Shown: positions 36,891-46,884, counted from the stretch's first letter. The stretch: 64,000 nt of DNA from Pleomorphochaeta sp963678575 (GCA_963678575.2 CAXXHV010000002.1:1798001-1862000); one strand, 5' to 3'. Numbers and translations: made by a program. The notes: a model not told the origin generated them from the letters alone.

Positions 36891-37496
36891 TTAGATTAAT
36901 GAAATAAGAACTGATACACCAAATCTACCATTTTCAAAATCTTCTGGTAATAAATCATCAGCGTTAAAGCCATTATTTACAATGTTATCTATATTAAATC
37001 CTTTTGAAGGAATTGTGTAATTAGCTGAAAGTGTAATTCCACCTAATAATAAATCAACATTTGCTTTATAAGTACAATTTGATTTCATGAAAATATCTGT
37101 AAATACAAAAGGATCATCGTTTGCATCAACTACAGAACCATCAGCTTTAAAATTAACATAGAATTCAGGTCCTAAACCAACACCTAATCTTACTAAGTTT
37201 AATAAATCAAAGCTTAAACCAGCTGATGTTAAGTTTGATACTTCCCAACCATCAGTTGCTGGACCGATTAATGCCATATCTGAAACTTCAAGAATTAAAA
37301 ATTTAACTCTTGCTTCTGCACCGAAGCTATAATTATCAATATTCATCAAATCGTCAGCTGTAGAATCACTTGCATTACCTGCATCTACTTTATATTGAGC
37401 TGTTCCACCGATACTGAAATCTAATACCTCAGCACTCATTGTTACTGGTACTAATAAACATATTGCTAAAGCTAATACCCATATTTTTTTATTCAT
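36891..37496 (-). CDS. Exported hypothetical protein, likely outer-membrane beta-barrel
   Basis: 201 residues with a cleavable signal peptide (cut after VTMSA near residue 22). The rest alternates polar and hydrophobic residues in short strands, rich in Gly and Asn, and ends FGVSVLISLI, as small barrels do. Spirochaete genomes carry many such lineage-specific proteins. No named family recognised. ATG at 37496 is preferred to the TTG two codons earlier; AGGAG lies upstream. It has its own terminator. Confidence 0.7.
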   Translation of the reverse strand: MNKKIWVLALAICLLVPVTMSAEVLDFSIGGTAQYKVDAGNASDSTADDLMNIDNYSFGAEARVKFLILEVSDMALIGPATDGWEVSNLTSAGLSFDLLNLVRLGVGLGPEFYVNFKADGSVVDANDDPFVFTDIFMKSNCTYKANVDLLLGGITLSANYTIPSKGFNIDNIVNNGFNADDLLPEDFENGRFGVSVLISLI

Positions 37497-37662
37497 ATTC
37501 AATACACTCCTAAATTATAATAGTTTCTTTTTTTCTTACATTAGTATAAACTAAAATGTGATGTAATTGTTACAAAAAAATAATAAAAATGCAAATAAAA
37601 AATAAATATTTTAGTTTTATGTAAAAAAGGTATATAAAAGGGCATTTACCCTATACATATAT

Positions 37663-39567
37663 TTAGTTAAAATCAAGCCAAATTGAACTGATTGCATCAC
37701 TTGGCATTCTCCAATCTCCCCTGGGACTTAAAGTTACACTACCAACTTTTGGTCCATCAGGTAATGTTGATCTTTTAAATTGTTGCACAAAGAATCTTTT
37801 TATAAAAACATTTAACCATTTATCAATTTCTTCTTTTTCAAATTCATTATAAAAAGCTTTATATGCCAATCTTTGAATCTTTTTAGGGGAAAAAGAACAT
37901 CTTACAAAATAATACAAAAAGAAATCATGTAAAATATAAGGGCCAACAAATTCTTCAGTTTTTTGAGAGATAGTACCATCACCACTTGGAGGTAAAAGTT
38001 CAGGACTAACTGGAGTATTTACAATATCAATTAATATTTTTGAAATATTTGTTTCAATTATACTAGCAGTATAACTTACTAAATGTTTAACAAGAGTTTT
38101 AGGTACTGAAGAGTTAACTCCATACATTGACATATGATCCCCATTATAAGTCGCCCAACCTAAAGCAAGTTCAGATAAATCTCCTGTTCCTATAACAAGA
38201 GCTCCAAATTTATTAGCTAAATCCATCAAAATTTGAGTTCTTTCTCTTGCTTGAGAATTCTCATATACAACGTTAAATATATTTTCATCATGTTCAATAT
38301 CTTTAAAATGTTGTTTTACAGCTTTTGTTATATCAATTTCTTTAAAACTAACTCCCATTGAAAGAGCTAATTGTTCTGAATTAGATTTTGTTCTTTTAGT
38401 AGTCCCGAAACAAGGCATTGATATCGCGTGAATATTTTTTAAATTTAATCCTAATTTATTAAAGGCTCTCATAGTTACAATTAAAGCTAAAGTGGAATCA
38501 AGACCACCAGAGAGACCAATAACAGCATGTTCACAATGAGCAGCTTTTAATCTTCTCATTAAGCCAAGTGCTTGAAGTGTTAATATTTTCTCACATCTCT
38601 GTTTCATAAGAGCATTAGAACTTGGGACAAAAGGAGTTTTTGATATCTTATAGTTTTTTAAATCTGTTTCTTCTTTTTCTAAATCAAATAAAATTGTTTT
38701 ATAATTTTCTACGTCACTATAAAAAGTATTCATTTTCCTTCTGTCTAAAGAAAGATGTTGAACATCAATTATTGCACTTTGAATATGACCACTTTTTTCT
38801 TCTTCATCAACAAGGACTTTTCCATTACTACAAATTAAATTATGAGCATTAAATACTAAATCTGTCGTAGATTCTCCTTCCCCAGCACCAACATATAAAT
38901 AACCACAAATACATTTTGCACTTTGAATTGAAACTAATTCTCTTCGATAATCACTTTTTGAGACTATATCATCTGTAGCTGAAGGATTACATATTATTGT
39001 AGCACCAGCAACACAATGCTTATTACTTGGACTGTTAGGTACCCAAAGGTCTTCACATATTTCAACACCAATTACAACGTTTTCAACATTAGCACATTTA
39101 AACAATAATCTTGTTCCAAAAAATGTTTTTTGATTAAAAATTTCAATCTCAACATTTTCATCCTTTGGAGTGCAAAACCATCTTTTTTCATAAAACTCTT
39201 GATAATTTGGGATATTCTGTTTTGGAACAATTCCAAGTATTTTTCCATTTTGAATAACTGCTGCACAGTTATATAACTTATTATTCAAAATAAAAAGAGT
39301 TCCAATAACACAAACAATTTGAGGAACTTCTTTAGTTGCTAAAGTTATTTCTTCAAGCATTTTTAAGGATTTATCACACAATTTTTGATTTAGAAATAAA
39401 TCTGCTGCAGTGTAAGAAGTAATACATAATTCAGGAAAAGTAATAATTTTTACTCCTTCTTTTGAAGCTTTATATATTCCATTAATAATATTGTTTTTGT
39501 TATTTTCTAAATCAACTGTAAAATTTATTGGTGAATAAGTTGCAACTTTTAATAAACCATCTTTCAT
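37663..39567 (-). CDS. nadE: Glutamine-dependent NAD+ synthase
   Basis: Makes NAD from deamido-NAD using glutamine. The N-terminal nitrilase-type glutaminase domain (about 1-280) has the catalytic Glu in FPELCIT and Cys in GVEICEDLW. The C-terminal synthetase domain has the P-loop GLSGGLDST and GTGDLSELALGW. 634 residues, the usual two-domain length. GAGGG precedes ATG at 39567. A weak GC hairpin near 37640 may end the transcript. Confidence 0.96.
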   Translation of the reverse strand: MKDGLLKVATYSPINFTVDLENNKNNIINGIYKASKEGVKIITFPELCITSYTAADLFLNQKLCDKSLKMLEEITLATKEVPQIVCVIGTLFILNNKLYNCAAVIQNGKILGIVPKQNIPNYQEFYEKRWFCTPKDENVEIEIFNQKTFFGTRLLFKCANVENVVIGVEICEDLWVPNSPSNKHCVAGATIICNPSATDDIVSKSDYRRELVSIQSAKCICGYLYVGAGEGESTTDLVFNAHNLICSNGKVLVDEEEKSGHIQSAIIDVQHLSLDRRKMNTFYSDVENYKTILFDLEKEETDLKNYKISKTPFVPSSNALMKQRCEKILTLQALGLMRRLKAAHCEHAVIGLSGGLDSTLALIVTMRAFNKLGLNLKNIHAISMPCFGTTKRTKSNSEQLALSMGVSFKEIDITKAVKQHFKDIEHDENIFNVVYENSQARERTQILMDLANKFGALVIGTGDLSELALGWATYNGDHMSMYGVNSSVPKTLVKHLVSYTASIIETNISKILIDIVNTPVSPELLPPSGDGTISQKTEEFVGPYILHDFFLYYFVRCSFSPKKIQRLAYKAFYNEFEKEEIDKWLNVFIKRFFVQQFKRSTLPDGPKVGSVTLSPRGDWRMPSDAISSIWLDFN

Positions 39568-39664
39568 AAAGCCCTCACTAAAATCAATTATCTATAAGCA
39601 TAATAACCCTTTTAGCTTTATTCTAACAAGATGGTAAGTAAATATTATTTATTCAATTTGATTC

Positions 39665-39856
39665 TTAAAAATTTTTCTGTATCTTATTTGGATCTACAAA
39701 CATTTCAACTTTTCCACATTTTGGACATACACCAATACTTATTGTATTTAAAGTAATTCCACAGATCCCTTGCTTTTGGATATATAAATCACTTTTTGTT
39801 CCTTTTAATTTATAATCTTCTAACATTTCGACATCACACGTACTACATTTTCTCAT
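39665..39856 (-). CDS. Small zinc-ribbon protein
   Basis: 63 residues with two Cys pairs, CSTC near the start and CPKC near residue 48, making a likely zinc ribbon. ATG at 39856 follows GAGGTG by 6 bases; the earlier GTG is part of that site. Similar small proteins of unknown role are common. It is divergent from the OhrR-type regulator. Confidence 0.7.
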   Translation of the reverse strand: MRKCSTCDVEMLEDYKLKGTKSDLYIQKQGICGITLNTISIGVCPKCGKVEMFVDPNKIQKNF

Positions 39857-39990
39857 AAATATCACCTCTTATAAAAAGAGTAATGACTATTTTATATTTT
39901 GTAAGCAACTTTATCACAAAATCTATTGAAGTTTTCATATATTTTAAATATAAATAAATCGCACACGATAAAGATGAAATAGGAAATATT

Positions 39991-40434
39991 ATGAGTGAAT
40001 TATTAAAATTAGATAACCAATATTGCTTTCCAATATATGTAGCAGCAAAAGAAGTAATAAAACTTTACAAACCAGCCCTCGATGAACTTGATTTGACATA
40101 TACACAATACATAACGTTATTGGTTCTTTGGGAAAAGGACAACATACTTGTTAAAGATTTAGGAAAGAAATTATACCTTGAAAGTAATACGCTTACCCCT
40201 TTATTAAAAAAACTAGAAATCAAAAATTATATAAAAAGAGTTAATAATCAAAATGATAAAAGAAAGACATATATACAATTAACAGAAAAATCAATTCAAC
40301 TGAAAGAAAAAGCTAAGTTAATTCCAAATCAAATAATGGAAAAAACAACTTTTTCTTTTGAAAAATTTGAACAACTTTCATTATTACTAAATGAACTTGT
40401 AGCTGATATAAAACTTAATAACAAAGAGAAATAA
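39991..40434 (+). CDS. ohrR: MarR-family regulator, OhrR type
   Basis: Organic-peroxide-sensing repressor by sequence. 147 residues with a MarR winged helix (LGKKLYLESNTLTPLLKKLE). The N-terminus reads LDNQYCFPIY, so Cys12 matches the peroxidatic Cys15 of Bacillus OhrR, and Tyr26 and Tyr37 match its Tyr29 and Tyr40. No ohr peroxidase is encoded in this window, so the target is elsewhere or is the divergent zinc-ribbon gene. ATTTTGT/ACAAAAT arms (39896-39922) lie in the shared gap and might be an operator. Confidence 0.85.
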   Translation: MSELLKLDNQYCFPIYVAAKEVIKLYKPALDELDLTYTQYITLLVLWEKDNILVKDLGKKLYLESNTLTPLLKKLEIKNYIKRVNNQNDKRKTYIQLTEKSIQLKEKAKLIPNQIMEKTTFSFEKFEQLSLLLNELVADIKLNNKEK

Positions 40435-41838
40435 TTATTTTATTAAAGGATAAAACAAATATTTTAAATAAACATTATAATCTTTTGTTAAAAAATCATA
40501 TGAAGCTTCAAGTCCTAAATTATTAGAAATATTATAGCCACCTTTTAAATCTAATGTTTTTTTACTTATTCCACTATCATTATAAATAGGGTATTCAAAA
40601 TTTAACAAAACAAAGGCTTTTTGAAAATAAAGACTAAGCATTGATTTCATTTTTAAAGTAATTATCATATTAGATAGATTTGTTTCAATAATAGGAATTA
40701 TTGAAAAAAGTGAATTCAAGGTACCAAATGAAAGCCCATATCCAAAATTAATATCAAACAAATTATTTTTATTCATTTTTATAGAAAAATATGTAGAGGG
40801 TTCAAAAGTAGATAAATTAACTTTTGTATATCTTCCTGTTTCAATTATATTAAATTTATCGATGGAAATATTAGAATTATAGCTAATACTTGTATCAAAT
40901 AACTTGAAATCATAGAGAGTAATAGCACTTTGTCTTTGTTCATATAGTTGATTATCAAACAATGAAACTTTTAATGAAGCATTCAAATTATTCATTCCTA
41001 AATATAATTTACTTACCTTTTCACTAAAAATCGAATTTGATTCAAAATTATCAAAATTAGGAATAAAAGAAGAAAATCCATAATCTGAAGATGTTTCTGC
41101 ACCATGAGAAACAAAAAAATCATGCCGAGTATTAATTTCTTCTTTAGTTAATGTTGCATTATCATAAATTAATTTAACTAAAGGAGGACTAATAGTTTTT
41201 TTACTATTTGAAACTAGTAAATTTTGTTTTTCAAATAAATAAACTAATCTTCCAGGCATAATCAAATTAGGAAATTCATATTTTTTTTCATCAGAAGAAA
41301 GTACAGCTTCAAATACTTCTCCTAATAATGAAGAACAGTTATAACTAAAAAACTGATATCTTAAATCACTATTTTTATATTCGTAAAACTTTTCTATCAA
41401 TAGAGGAATATTCTCTTTAGAAATATTAGTTTTATATAAAAATAAGGTTCGATTTTGGCCAATAGTATATCTTTCTGCTATATTCGAAAATGGTCTAATA
41501 TCTAAATAACCAATTAAGCCTGTTGTGGCACCCTTAGCTATTTTTTCAAGAGTTGCTAATCTTTCATGATAAGCATAATAATTTATTGCTAAAGCATCAT
41601 CTAAATTTTCACCATGTGTTAACAAAATAAAAGCATGTGCACCAAGGGAGCCAACACTTTCACTTGTGGGAGACGCAGCTACTAAATAAATTGTATCGTA
41701 ATTTTTTTCAATTATTTCTTCTTTACTATATTCAAAATTCTTATAATGAACAAAAACTGCCTCTTTTTTATTGTTTGAAAAAATATTTTGACTAACAAAT
41801 AAAAAAAATAAAGAAAATATTAGAATTTTTTTTATCAT
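40435..41838 (-). CDS. DUF4105-family exported protein
   Basis: 467 residues with a signal peptide (about 1-21). Residues about 45-200 resemble the DUF4105 / Lnb N-terminal periplasmic region: GSLGAHAFILLTHGENLDDALAINYYAY, then FFSYNCSSLLGEVFEA with a likely catalytic Cys. The second half looks like beta strands and could be a barrel. Lnb-type proteins acylate lipoproteins; that activity is only suggested here. It converges on the ohrR gene with no spacer. Confidence 0.75.
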   Translation of the reverse strand: MIKKILIFSLFFLFVSQNIFSNNKKEAVFVHYKNFEYSKEEIIEKNYDTIYLVAASPTSESVGSLGAHAFILLTHGENLDDALAINYYAYHERLATLEKIAKGATTGLIGYLDIRPFSNIAERYTIGQNRTLFLYKTNISKENIPLLIEKFYEYKNSDLRYQFFSYNCSSLLGEVFEAVLSSDEKKYEFPNLIMPGRLVYLFEKQNLLVSNSKKTISPPLVKLIYDNATLTKEEINTRHDFFVSHGAETSSDYGFSSFIPNFDNFESNSIFSEKVSKLYLGMNNLNASLKVSLFDNQLYEQRQSAITLYDFKLFDTSISYNSNISIDKFNIIETGRYTKVNLSTFEPSTYFSIKMNKNNLFDINFGYGLSFGTLNSLFSIIPIIETNLSNMIITLKMKSMLSLYFQKAFVLLNFEYPIYNDSGISKKTLDLKGGYNISNNLGLEASYDFLTKDYNVYLKYLFYPLIK

Positions 41839-41852
41839 ATTTATTCCTATAA

Positions 41853-42869
41853 TTATATTTTTTTAACAGTGTTTCTGCCACCATTTTTTGCAAGATATAA
41901 CGCCTTATCTGCAATATCAATTAAATAACTAGTACCATTAAGCTCAGTTGGACTATTATAAGTATAGCCTAAACTAATAGTCACTTTTTTTGTTATAGCT
42001 TCATTAAACTCAATATTAAGATTTCTTACTTCATTCAAAATAAAGTTGGCAATATTATCTAAAGTCTCTTCATCATGGCCATAATAGAAACAAATAAATT
42101 CTTCACCACCATATCTATATATTTCTATATTCTTTTCAAGTGATATTTTTAAAAATAATTTTGATATTTCTTTTAAACATAAATCACCTTTCAAATGCCC
42201 TTTATTATCATTATATAATTTAAAATGATCTATATCCATCATAATTACACCAGTAATTGGAAGCAGAGAATTCTTTTTTTCGCTATTTGAAATTCTCAAA
42301 AACATTAATCGTCTATTCGGTAATCCTGTCAAAAAATCTATATGTTCATTTTCTAAAGATTCTCTTTGAATATCAAAGCCTATCAATTTAATATGTCGAT
42401 AATTATTACCAAGTAAAAAGCCTATAATTGTAAAACAAGTTAGAGTTATGACGTCATCGAGAGCAACAAAAAAGGGCTTTACATGAAAACATAATACTGA
42501 GTAAGAAATATAAAAAATTAGTAAAAACCCATTTACTCTAACAAACTTATCAGGAATTAATAAAGGCAATAAAGCAAGTAAAACTACAATACTTGTTCCA
42601 GTTGCATTTGGTCTCATTATTGCGCCAATAAAAGAAAAAAAACAAAATATATATACGGCAATAATATAATAAGTAACAATATGCAAATTATAACTATCTG
42701 ATTTTAATACAAACATGTAACAAATTGAGCATAAAATAGCCCCAACTAAATATAATACAGTAAAAGAAATTGGAGGGTGATTATAAAATGTAACGCCAAA
42801 TAAAAAAACAAATAATATTATACTAGTAGGAAGCACAATTCTTAAAAGGCTTTGTAAATCAGAATGCAC
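41853..42869 (-). CDS. Membrane diguanylate cyclase (GGDEF domain)
   Basis: Makes cyclic di-GMP. About six membrane helices (residues 10-165) act as a sensor module; the GGDEF domain (about 180-338) has the active GGEEF in YRYGGEEFICF and MDIDHFKLYNDNKGH. The RxxD inhibitory site upstream of GGEEF is absent, so product inhibition may be weak. GTG at 42869 has no ribosome site. The frame stays open upstream, and an ATT at 42941 follows a G-run, so the true N-terminus may be 24 residues longer. Confidence 0.88.
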   Translation of the reverse strand: MHSDLQSLLRIVLPTSIILFVFLFGVTFYNHPPISFTVLYLVGAILCSICYMFVLKSDSYNLHIVTYYIIAVYIFCFFSFIGAIMRPNATGTSIVVLLALLPLLIPDKFVRVNGFLLIFYISYSVLCFHVKPFFVALDDVITLTCFTIIGFLLGNNYRHIKLIGFDIQRESLENEHIDFLTGLPNRRLMFLRISNSEKKNSLLPITGVIMMDIDHFKLYNDNKGHLKGDLCLKEISKLFLKISLEKNIEIYRYGGEEFICFYYGHDEETLDNIANFILNEVRNLNIEFNEAITKKVTISLGYTYNSPTELNGTSYLIDIADKALYLAKNGGRNTVKKI

Positions 42870-43032
42870 TGCTTTTTTATTTTGTTCAATTAATCTATTT
42901 TCAAGTCTAATATAATTAATTATAGATTTAAATATTTTAATGTGTTGCCCCCAACTTTTTCAAAATTAAGTATATAAAGGATATATACTTTTTATTAAAA
43001 TGTCTAGGAAATAGCATTACCACCAACAATAA

Positions 43033-43069
43033 ATAAAGGAGCAATTTTTGTAAAAAATTGCTCCTTTAT
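43033..43069 (-). terminator. Terminator of the GH31/ABC operon
   Basis: A 17-pair perfect stem (43033-43049 with 43053-43069) and a 3-base loop directly after the GH31 stop. The T-rich arm itself serves as the tail. Confidence 0.8.
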
Positions 43070-43073
43070 ATTG

Positions 43074-45083
43074 CTATATTTCGAAAGAGGGTTTCATTAT
43101 ATCTTTTATACTTTCAAACAATTTTGAAAATTGAGAACCTTTTTTATAAAAAACAGGTGGTGATAAATAAGGAGTTTCAATAAGCATTTCCCCTTTATTA
43201 TATTCTTTAGCATTAAATAAATGAACCCAGGTATCATCGGGGAATACAACTTTTCTATTATATGAATTTTCTCTTATTTGAGGAGCAACAAGAAGTTGAT
43301 CTCCTAATAAATACTCATCCTTTATATCATAGTAACAAGCATCTTCATAATGGAAAAATAAAGGCCTTTGAATTGCAATACCTTCTTTATGATTAACTTG
43401 ATTTAAATATTGGAAATAATCATAAAGAGCATTATGGACTTTAACTAAATAAGCAAAAGCCTCAATTGTAGATTCATCATTCATTAATTGATGATTTACC
43501 TGAGGTCTATTGCCTTCATGAGTTCTCATAAAAATAGTAAAAGCGGCCATCTCTGCCCAACGAATTAATAATTCTTTACTTCGTTTTAAAGTATATAGAG
43601 TTGTATAACCACCAATATCACTATGATGAAGTCCCATTGCACACATAGAAAGGGATAAGGCAGAAGTGATAACACTTGGAAGACCATCATCTTCACTAAA
43701 GTCAACATTCTGATCTCCGGCCCAAATTAATTTGCAATATTTTTGACTCATTGCATTTCCCGCTCTCATAAAGAAAACAATATCATCTCGTTTTAATTCA
43801 TGACAAGCTTCATAATTTAGCTTCGCCCAAAGACCTGGCCATCTATTATGTTCTTTAATTGCTTCTCCATTTTTTAGATAACAATCTGTTGGCAAATATT
43901 CACCAAAATCTGCCATCCAGCCTGAAAGGCCAAAGTTAATTAAATTCTCTTTTATTACTTCTTTATACCAATCATAGGCTTCAGAAATGGTAAAATCTAT
44001 GATTCCACAATTAAATTCACCAAAATCAACAAAATAATTATCTCCATTTTGATCTTTAGCTAAAAAATTTCTTTTTACAGCAATATCACAAAGGGAACCA
44101 TCTTTAACTACATATGGGTTTATATATCCCATTACTCTTATATTATCTTTTGAAAAATCATTAATTATTTTTGGTAAAGCTGGATATAATTTCTCATCCC
44201 ATTTCCAATCCCATCTAAGCCTTTTTCCAAAAGAAGTTATATTTATTCCTTCCCAGTCTTGAATCCAAATACTATTTAAATCTAAATCGAATTTTTTTGC
44301 TTTTTTAACACAATCAAGAACATATTCACTTCCACCTTGAATACCTAAAGAAAGGCCTTTTATAGCCCAAGAAGGTAATAAATCTTGTCTTCCTAAATAG
44401 GAAGATAATTTTTTAACTGTTTCAAGAATTGTCGAAGCACTCGATATTACTATTTCATTTGGGGCTTCCCAAAATGTAATTTCATGATATTCTTCATTTT
44501 CAAAATCAAAGTTACAATAAGCATAAGTATCACAATGTAAAAAATATTTTCTACTAGATACAAAGGTTGGTTGAGGATAAAAAGTCGTATAATAATCTCC
44601 ACCACCACGCATGTCTTCATCTGCTAATTTTGTTATTTCAGTATTTTTATTTCGTCCAACACCTTGCTCACTTGTAAAAATTGGAAAGCTTTTTCCTCTC
44701 AAATTAAAATATGAAAATTGTTCCCCTAAACCAAAAACAGCTTCATCTTTTTCAGCCTTAAATCTTATTGAAATGCGATTATACTCTTCAGGTAAACTTA
44801 AAAATCTAATTTTAATAAAACTATCTTTTTCTTCAATTTGAATTTTTACTGTTTCATTATATTTAGATTCAAGTTTAAGCGTTATTTTACTATTAATAAT
44901 TTTAGAATCTACAATATTAAAAGTAGCTTCACTATTTATATGATCTTCAATAAAAAAATTACCAAGATACATATCAATATCTGCTTCCCCTCTTTTTAAA
45001 GTAAGAAAATCTTCATTATCAATTAAAGTTAAATTTTCAGTACAAATTCTAGTTTTATTATTAATATTTTTTACGGCAATCAT
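43074..45083 (-). CDS. yihQ: GH31 sulfoquinovosidase (YihQ type)
   Basis: Predicted to release sulfoquinovose from sulfoquinovosyl glycerol or related glycosides. The nucleophile is Asp392 in GWMADFGEYLPTD and the acid/base Asp457 in WAGDQNVD. The residues that bind the sulfonate in E. coli YihQ (Gln288, Arg301, Trp304, Tyr508) are all present as Gln275, Arg288, Trp291 and Tyr493 with matching spacing. No signal peptide is seen, so it acts on imported substrate. It is the last gene after a binding protein and two permeases, a layout like the Agrobacterium smo import genes. Confidence 0.9.
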   Translation of the reverse strand: MIAVKNINNKTRICTENLTLIDNEDFLTLKRGEADIDMYLGNFFIEDHINSEATFNIVDSKIINSKITLKLESKYNETVKIQIEEKDSFIKIRFLSLPEEYNRISIRFKAEKDEAVFGLGEQFSYFNLRGKSFPIFTSEQGVGRNKNTEITKLADEDMRGGGDYYTTFYPQPTFVSSRKYFLHCDTYAYCNFDFENEEYHEITFWEAPNEIVISSASTILETVKKLSSYLGRQDLLPSWAIKGLSLGIQGGSEYVLDCVKKAKKFDLDLNSIWIQDWEGINITSFGKRLRWDWKWDEKLYPALPKIINDFSKDNIRVMGYINPYVVKDGSLCDIAVKRNFLAKDQNGDNYFVDFGEFNCGIIDFTISEAYDWYKEVIKENLINFGLSGWMADFGEYLPTDCYLKNGEAIKEHNRWPGLWAKLNYEACHELKRDDIVFFMRAGNAMSQKYCKLIWAGDQNVDFSEDDGLPSVITSALSLSMCAMGLHHSDIGGYTTLYTLKRSKELLIRWAEMAAFTIFMRTHEGNRPQVNHQLMNDESTIEAFAYLVKVHNALYDYFQYLNQVNHKEGIAIQRPLFFHYEDACYYDIKDEYLLGDQLLVAPQIRENSYNRKVVFPDDTWVHLFNAKEYNKGEMLIETPYLSPPVFYKKGSQFSKLFESIKDIMKPSFEI

Positions 45084-45087
45084 TTTT

Positions 45088-45945
45088 TTATCCTTTTACA
45101 GCACCATTAGTCATACCACCTATTATTTGATCATGCATAAATACATATACTAAAATAGTGGGAAGCATTGTAATAACAATAGCCGCAAGCATACTTGTAT
45201 AATCTACAACAAACTGAGATTTAAAATATCTAATTCCTAATTGCAAGGTTCTAGCTCTTTCACTATTAGTTAATAACATTGCATAAGTAAACTCATTCCA
45301 GCAATAGATAAACATCAATACTCCAGCAGTTGCAAGTCCTGCTTGTGACAATGGGAAAATAACTTTTGTAAATCTTTGAGAAAAAGAACATCCATCAATA
45401 ACTGCTGCTTCTTCTAATTCTTTTGGAATTGTAGACATAAACCCATGAATTAAATATACAGATATTGGTAAATTTATTGCAGCATAAACTAATATCAAGC
45501 CACCTAAATTATCAATCAAGAATAAATTTTTAATTAATCTAAAATAAGGAACCATTAATGCAATTATAGGAATTAAAACTCCAGACATTATTACAGATAA
45601 TAATAAACCATTAAATTTAAATTTTTCTCTTGCTATTGCAAAAGCACCCATTGAAGATACAATTAAATTTAAAGCAGTGGCAATTACAGCAACTATTATT
45701 GAATTTAAAAATAATCTTGGAAGACCACTCATTGATATGGCTTTTACATAATTTATAACTTGCCAACTTTTAGGAAGTGAAAAAGCAGATGCTGTTTCAA
45801 ATTCTAAATTTGTTTTAAATGATGTAATAAACAACCAAACCAATGGTAATAATGTAATACAAAGGAAAAAAATTAAATAAAACCATTTAAAAAAAGTTCC
45901 AAGGAACCCAAATTTTGATTTTTCTTTTACTACTTTAGTAGACAT
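45088..45945 (-). CDS. Carbohydrate ABC transporter permease (MalG type)
   Basis: Second inner-membrane subunit of the CUT1 importer. 285 residues, six hydrophobic helices, and the coupling motif EEAAVIDGCSFSQRFTKVIFPLS that docks the ATPase. An AAGGAG site precedes ATG at 45945. It ends 4 bases before the GH31 gene. No ATPase gene is in this operon, so a shared MsmK/UgpC-like ATPase encoded elsewhere is expected. Confidence 0.93.
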   Translation of the reverse strand: MSTKVVKEKSKFGFLGTFFKWFYLIFFLCITLLPLVWLFITSFKTNLEFETASAFSLPKSWQVINYVKAISMSGLPRLFLNSIIVAVIATALNLIVSSMGAFAIAREKFKFNGLLLSVIMSGVLIPIIALMVPYFRLIKNLFLIDNLGGLILVYAAINLPISVYLIHGFMSTIPKELEEAAVIDGCSFSQRFTKVIFPLSQAGLATAGVLMFIYCWNEFTYAMLLTNSERARTLQLGIRYFKSQFVVDYTSMLAAIVITMLPTILVYVFMHDQIIGGMTNGAVKG

Positions 45946-45959
45946 ATATTCAACTCCTT

Positions 45960-46826
45960 CTAATTATCACTATTCTTTGTTAAAAAATATCTAATGAAAC
46001 CAATTGTAGCGCCACCAAATATAACGAGAGTTGCACCAATTGCGTTTCCTTCCCCATAGCGAAGTGCTTGCATATCGGTATATAACATAATACCCATAAC
46101 AGAAGTTGAATGAGCAGGTCCTCCTCCAGTCATTAAGAAAGTTGATTCAAAATGTCTCATACCATATGCTAAAGCTAATGTTATTGTTGTAATTAAAATA
46201 GGTTTTAACATTGGAAGAGTAATATGAAATTCTTGTTGAATTAAACTTGCTCCATCTAATTCAGCAGCTTCATAATAAGAATCTGGGATGCTTAATCTTG
46301 ACGCGAGAATAACAATCATGAAGTACCCAATATAAAAAACTTGTTGAAAAATAACAGCAGCAAAAGCTGTATCCATATTACCTAACCAGTTATTAGTTAA
46401 ATGGCCCAATCCAACAAAAGTTAATAATGCATTTAAAACACCATTTTGTGCATTATAAATTGCAGTCCACATCATTGCTAAAGCAACCTGTGATATTACA
46501 TTTGGGAGGAAGTAAACAGTTCTAAAGAATTTCCAACCCTTTGGTTTTCTAGCTAATACCATAGCCATAATACAAGCTAAAGGTACTTGAACAAATCCTA
46601 ATACCATTGCCCAAACAATATTATTTCTAAGTGATAATCTAAAATTTTCATCGGTGAATAAATATCTATAATTTTCAAATCCAAAAAATTGTGGAGCTGT
46701 AAAACCATTCCATTTTGAAAAACTTGTGACTATTACATATGCTAATGGATAAATAAAAAATGCAGTAAATAGTATTAGTACTGGCAACAGAAATACAAAA
46801 ATCATTTTGCCATTTTTATTTTGCAT
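45960..46826 (-). CDS. Carbohydrate ABC transporter permease (MalF type)
   Basis: First permease of the CUT1 importer, 288 residues with six helices and the EAA loop YEAAELDGASLIQQEFHITLPML. ATG at 46826 sits 4 bases after a perfect AGGAGG; the frame runs further up through the intergenic hairpin, but that start is not needed. It acts with the MalG-type permease and the binding protein upstream. Confidence 0.93.
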   Translation of the reverse strand: MQNKNGKMIFVFLLPVLILFTAFFIYPLAYVIVTSFSKWNGFTAPQFFGFENYRYLFTDENFRLSLRNNIVWAMVLGFVQVPLACIMAMVLARKPKGWKFFRTVYFLPNVISQVALAMMWTAIYNAQNGVLNALLTFVGLGHLTNNWLGNMDTAFAAVIFQQVFYIGYFMIVILASRLSIPDSYYEAAELDGASLIQQEFHITLPMLKPILITTITLALAYGMRHFESTFLMTGGGPAHSTSVMGIMLYTDMQALRYGEGNAIGATLVIFGGATIGFIRYFLTKNSDN

Positions 46827-46847
46827 ATAACCTCCTAATTTAATAAA

Positions 46848-46869
46848 GGGCCTAGTTAGAACTAGGCCC
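46848..46869. repeat. Intercistronic GC-rich hairpin between binding protein and permease genes
   Basis: GGGCCTAGTT (46848-46857) and AACTAGGCCC (46860-46869), the most GC-rich stem seen here. On the minus strand CCC is followed by TTTATTAAA. It may stop part of transcription or stabilise the upstream message. Confidence 0.65.
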
Positions 46870-46884
46870 AAATTTAATTCTTAA

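Noticed and set aside
37630..37662. Hairpin after nadE with AGGG/CCCT stem
   Set aside because: Only four GC-containing pairs; too weak to list as a terminator.
39896..39922. ATTTTGT/ACAAAAT arms as the OhrR operator
   Set aside because: Short AT-rich arms with 13 bases between them are expected by chance here; kept only as a note.
42968..42990. AAGTATATA/TATATACTT inverted repeat upstream of the cyclase gene
   Set aside because: All A/T but one pair, no link to a promoter or regulator.
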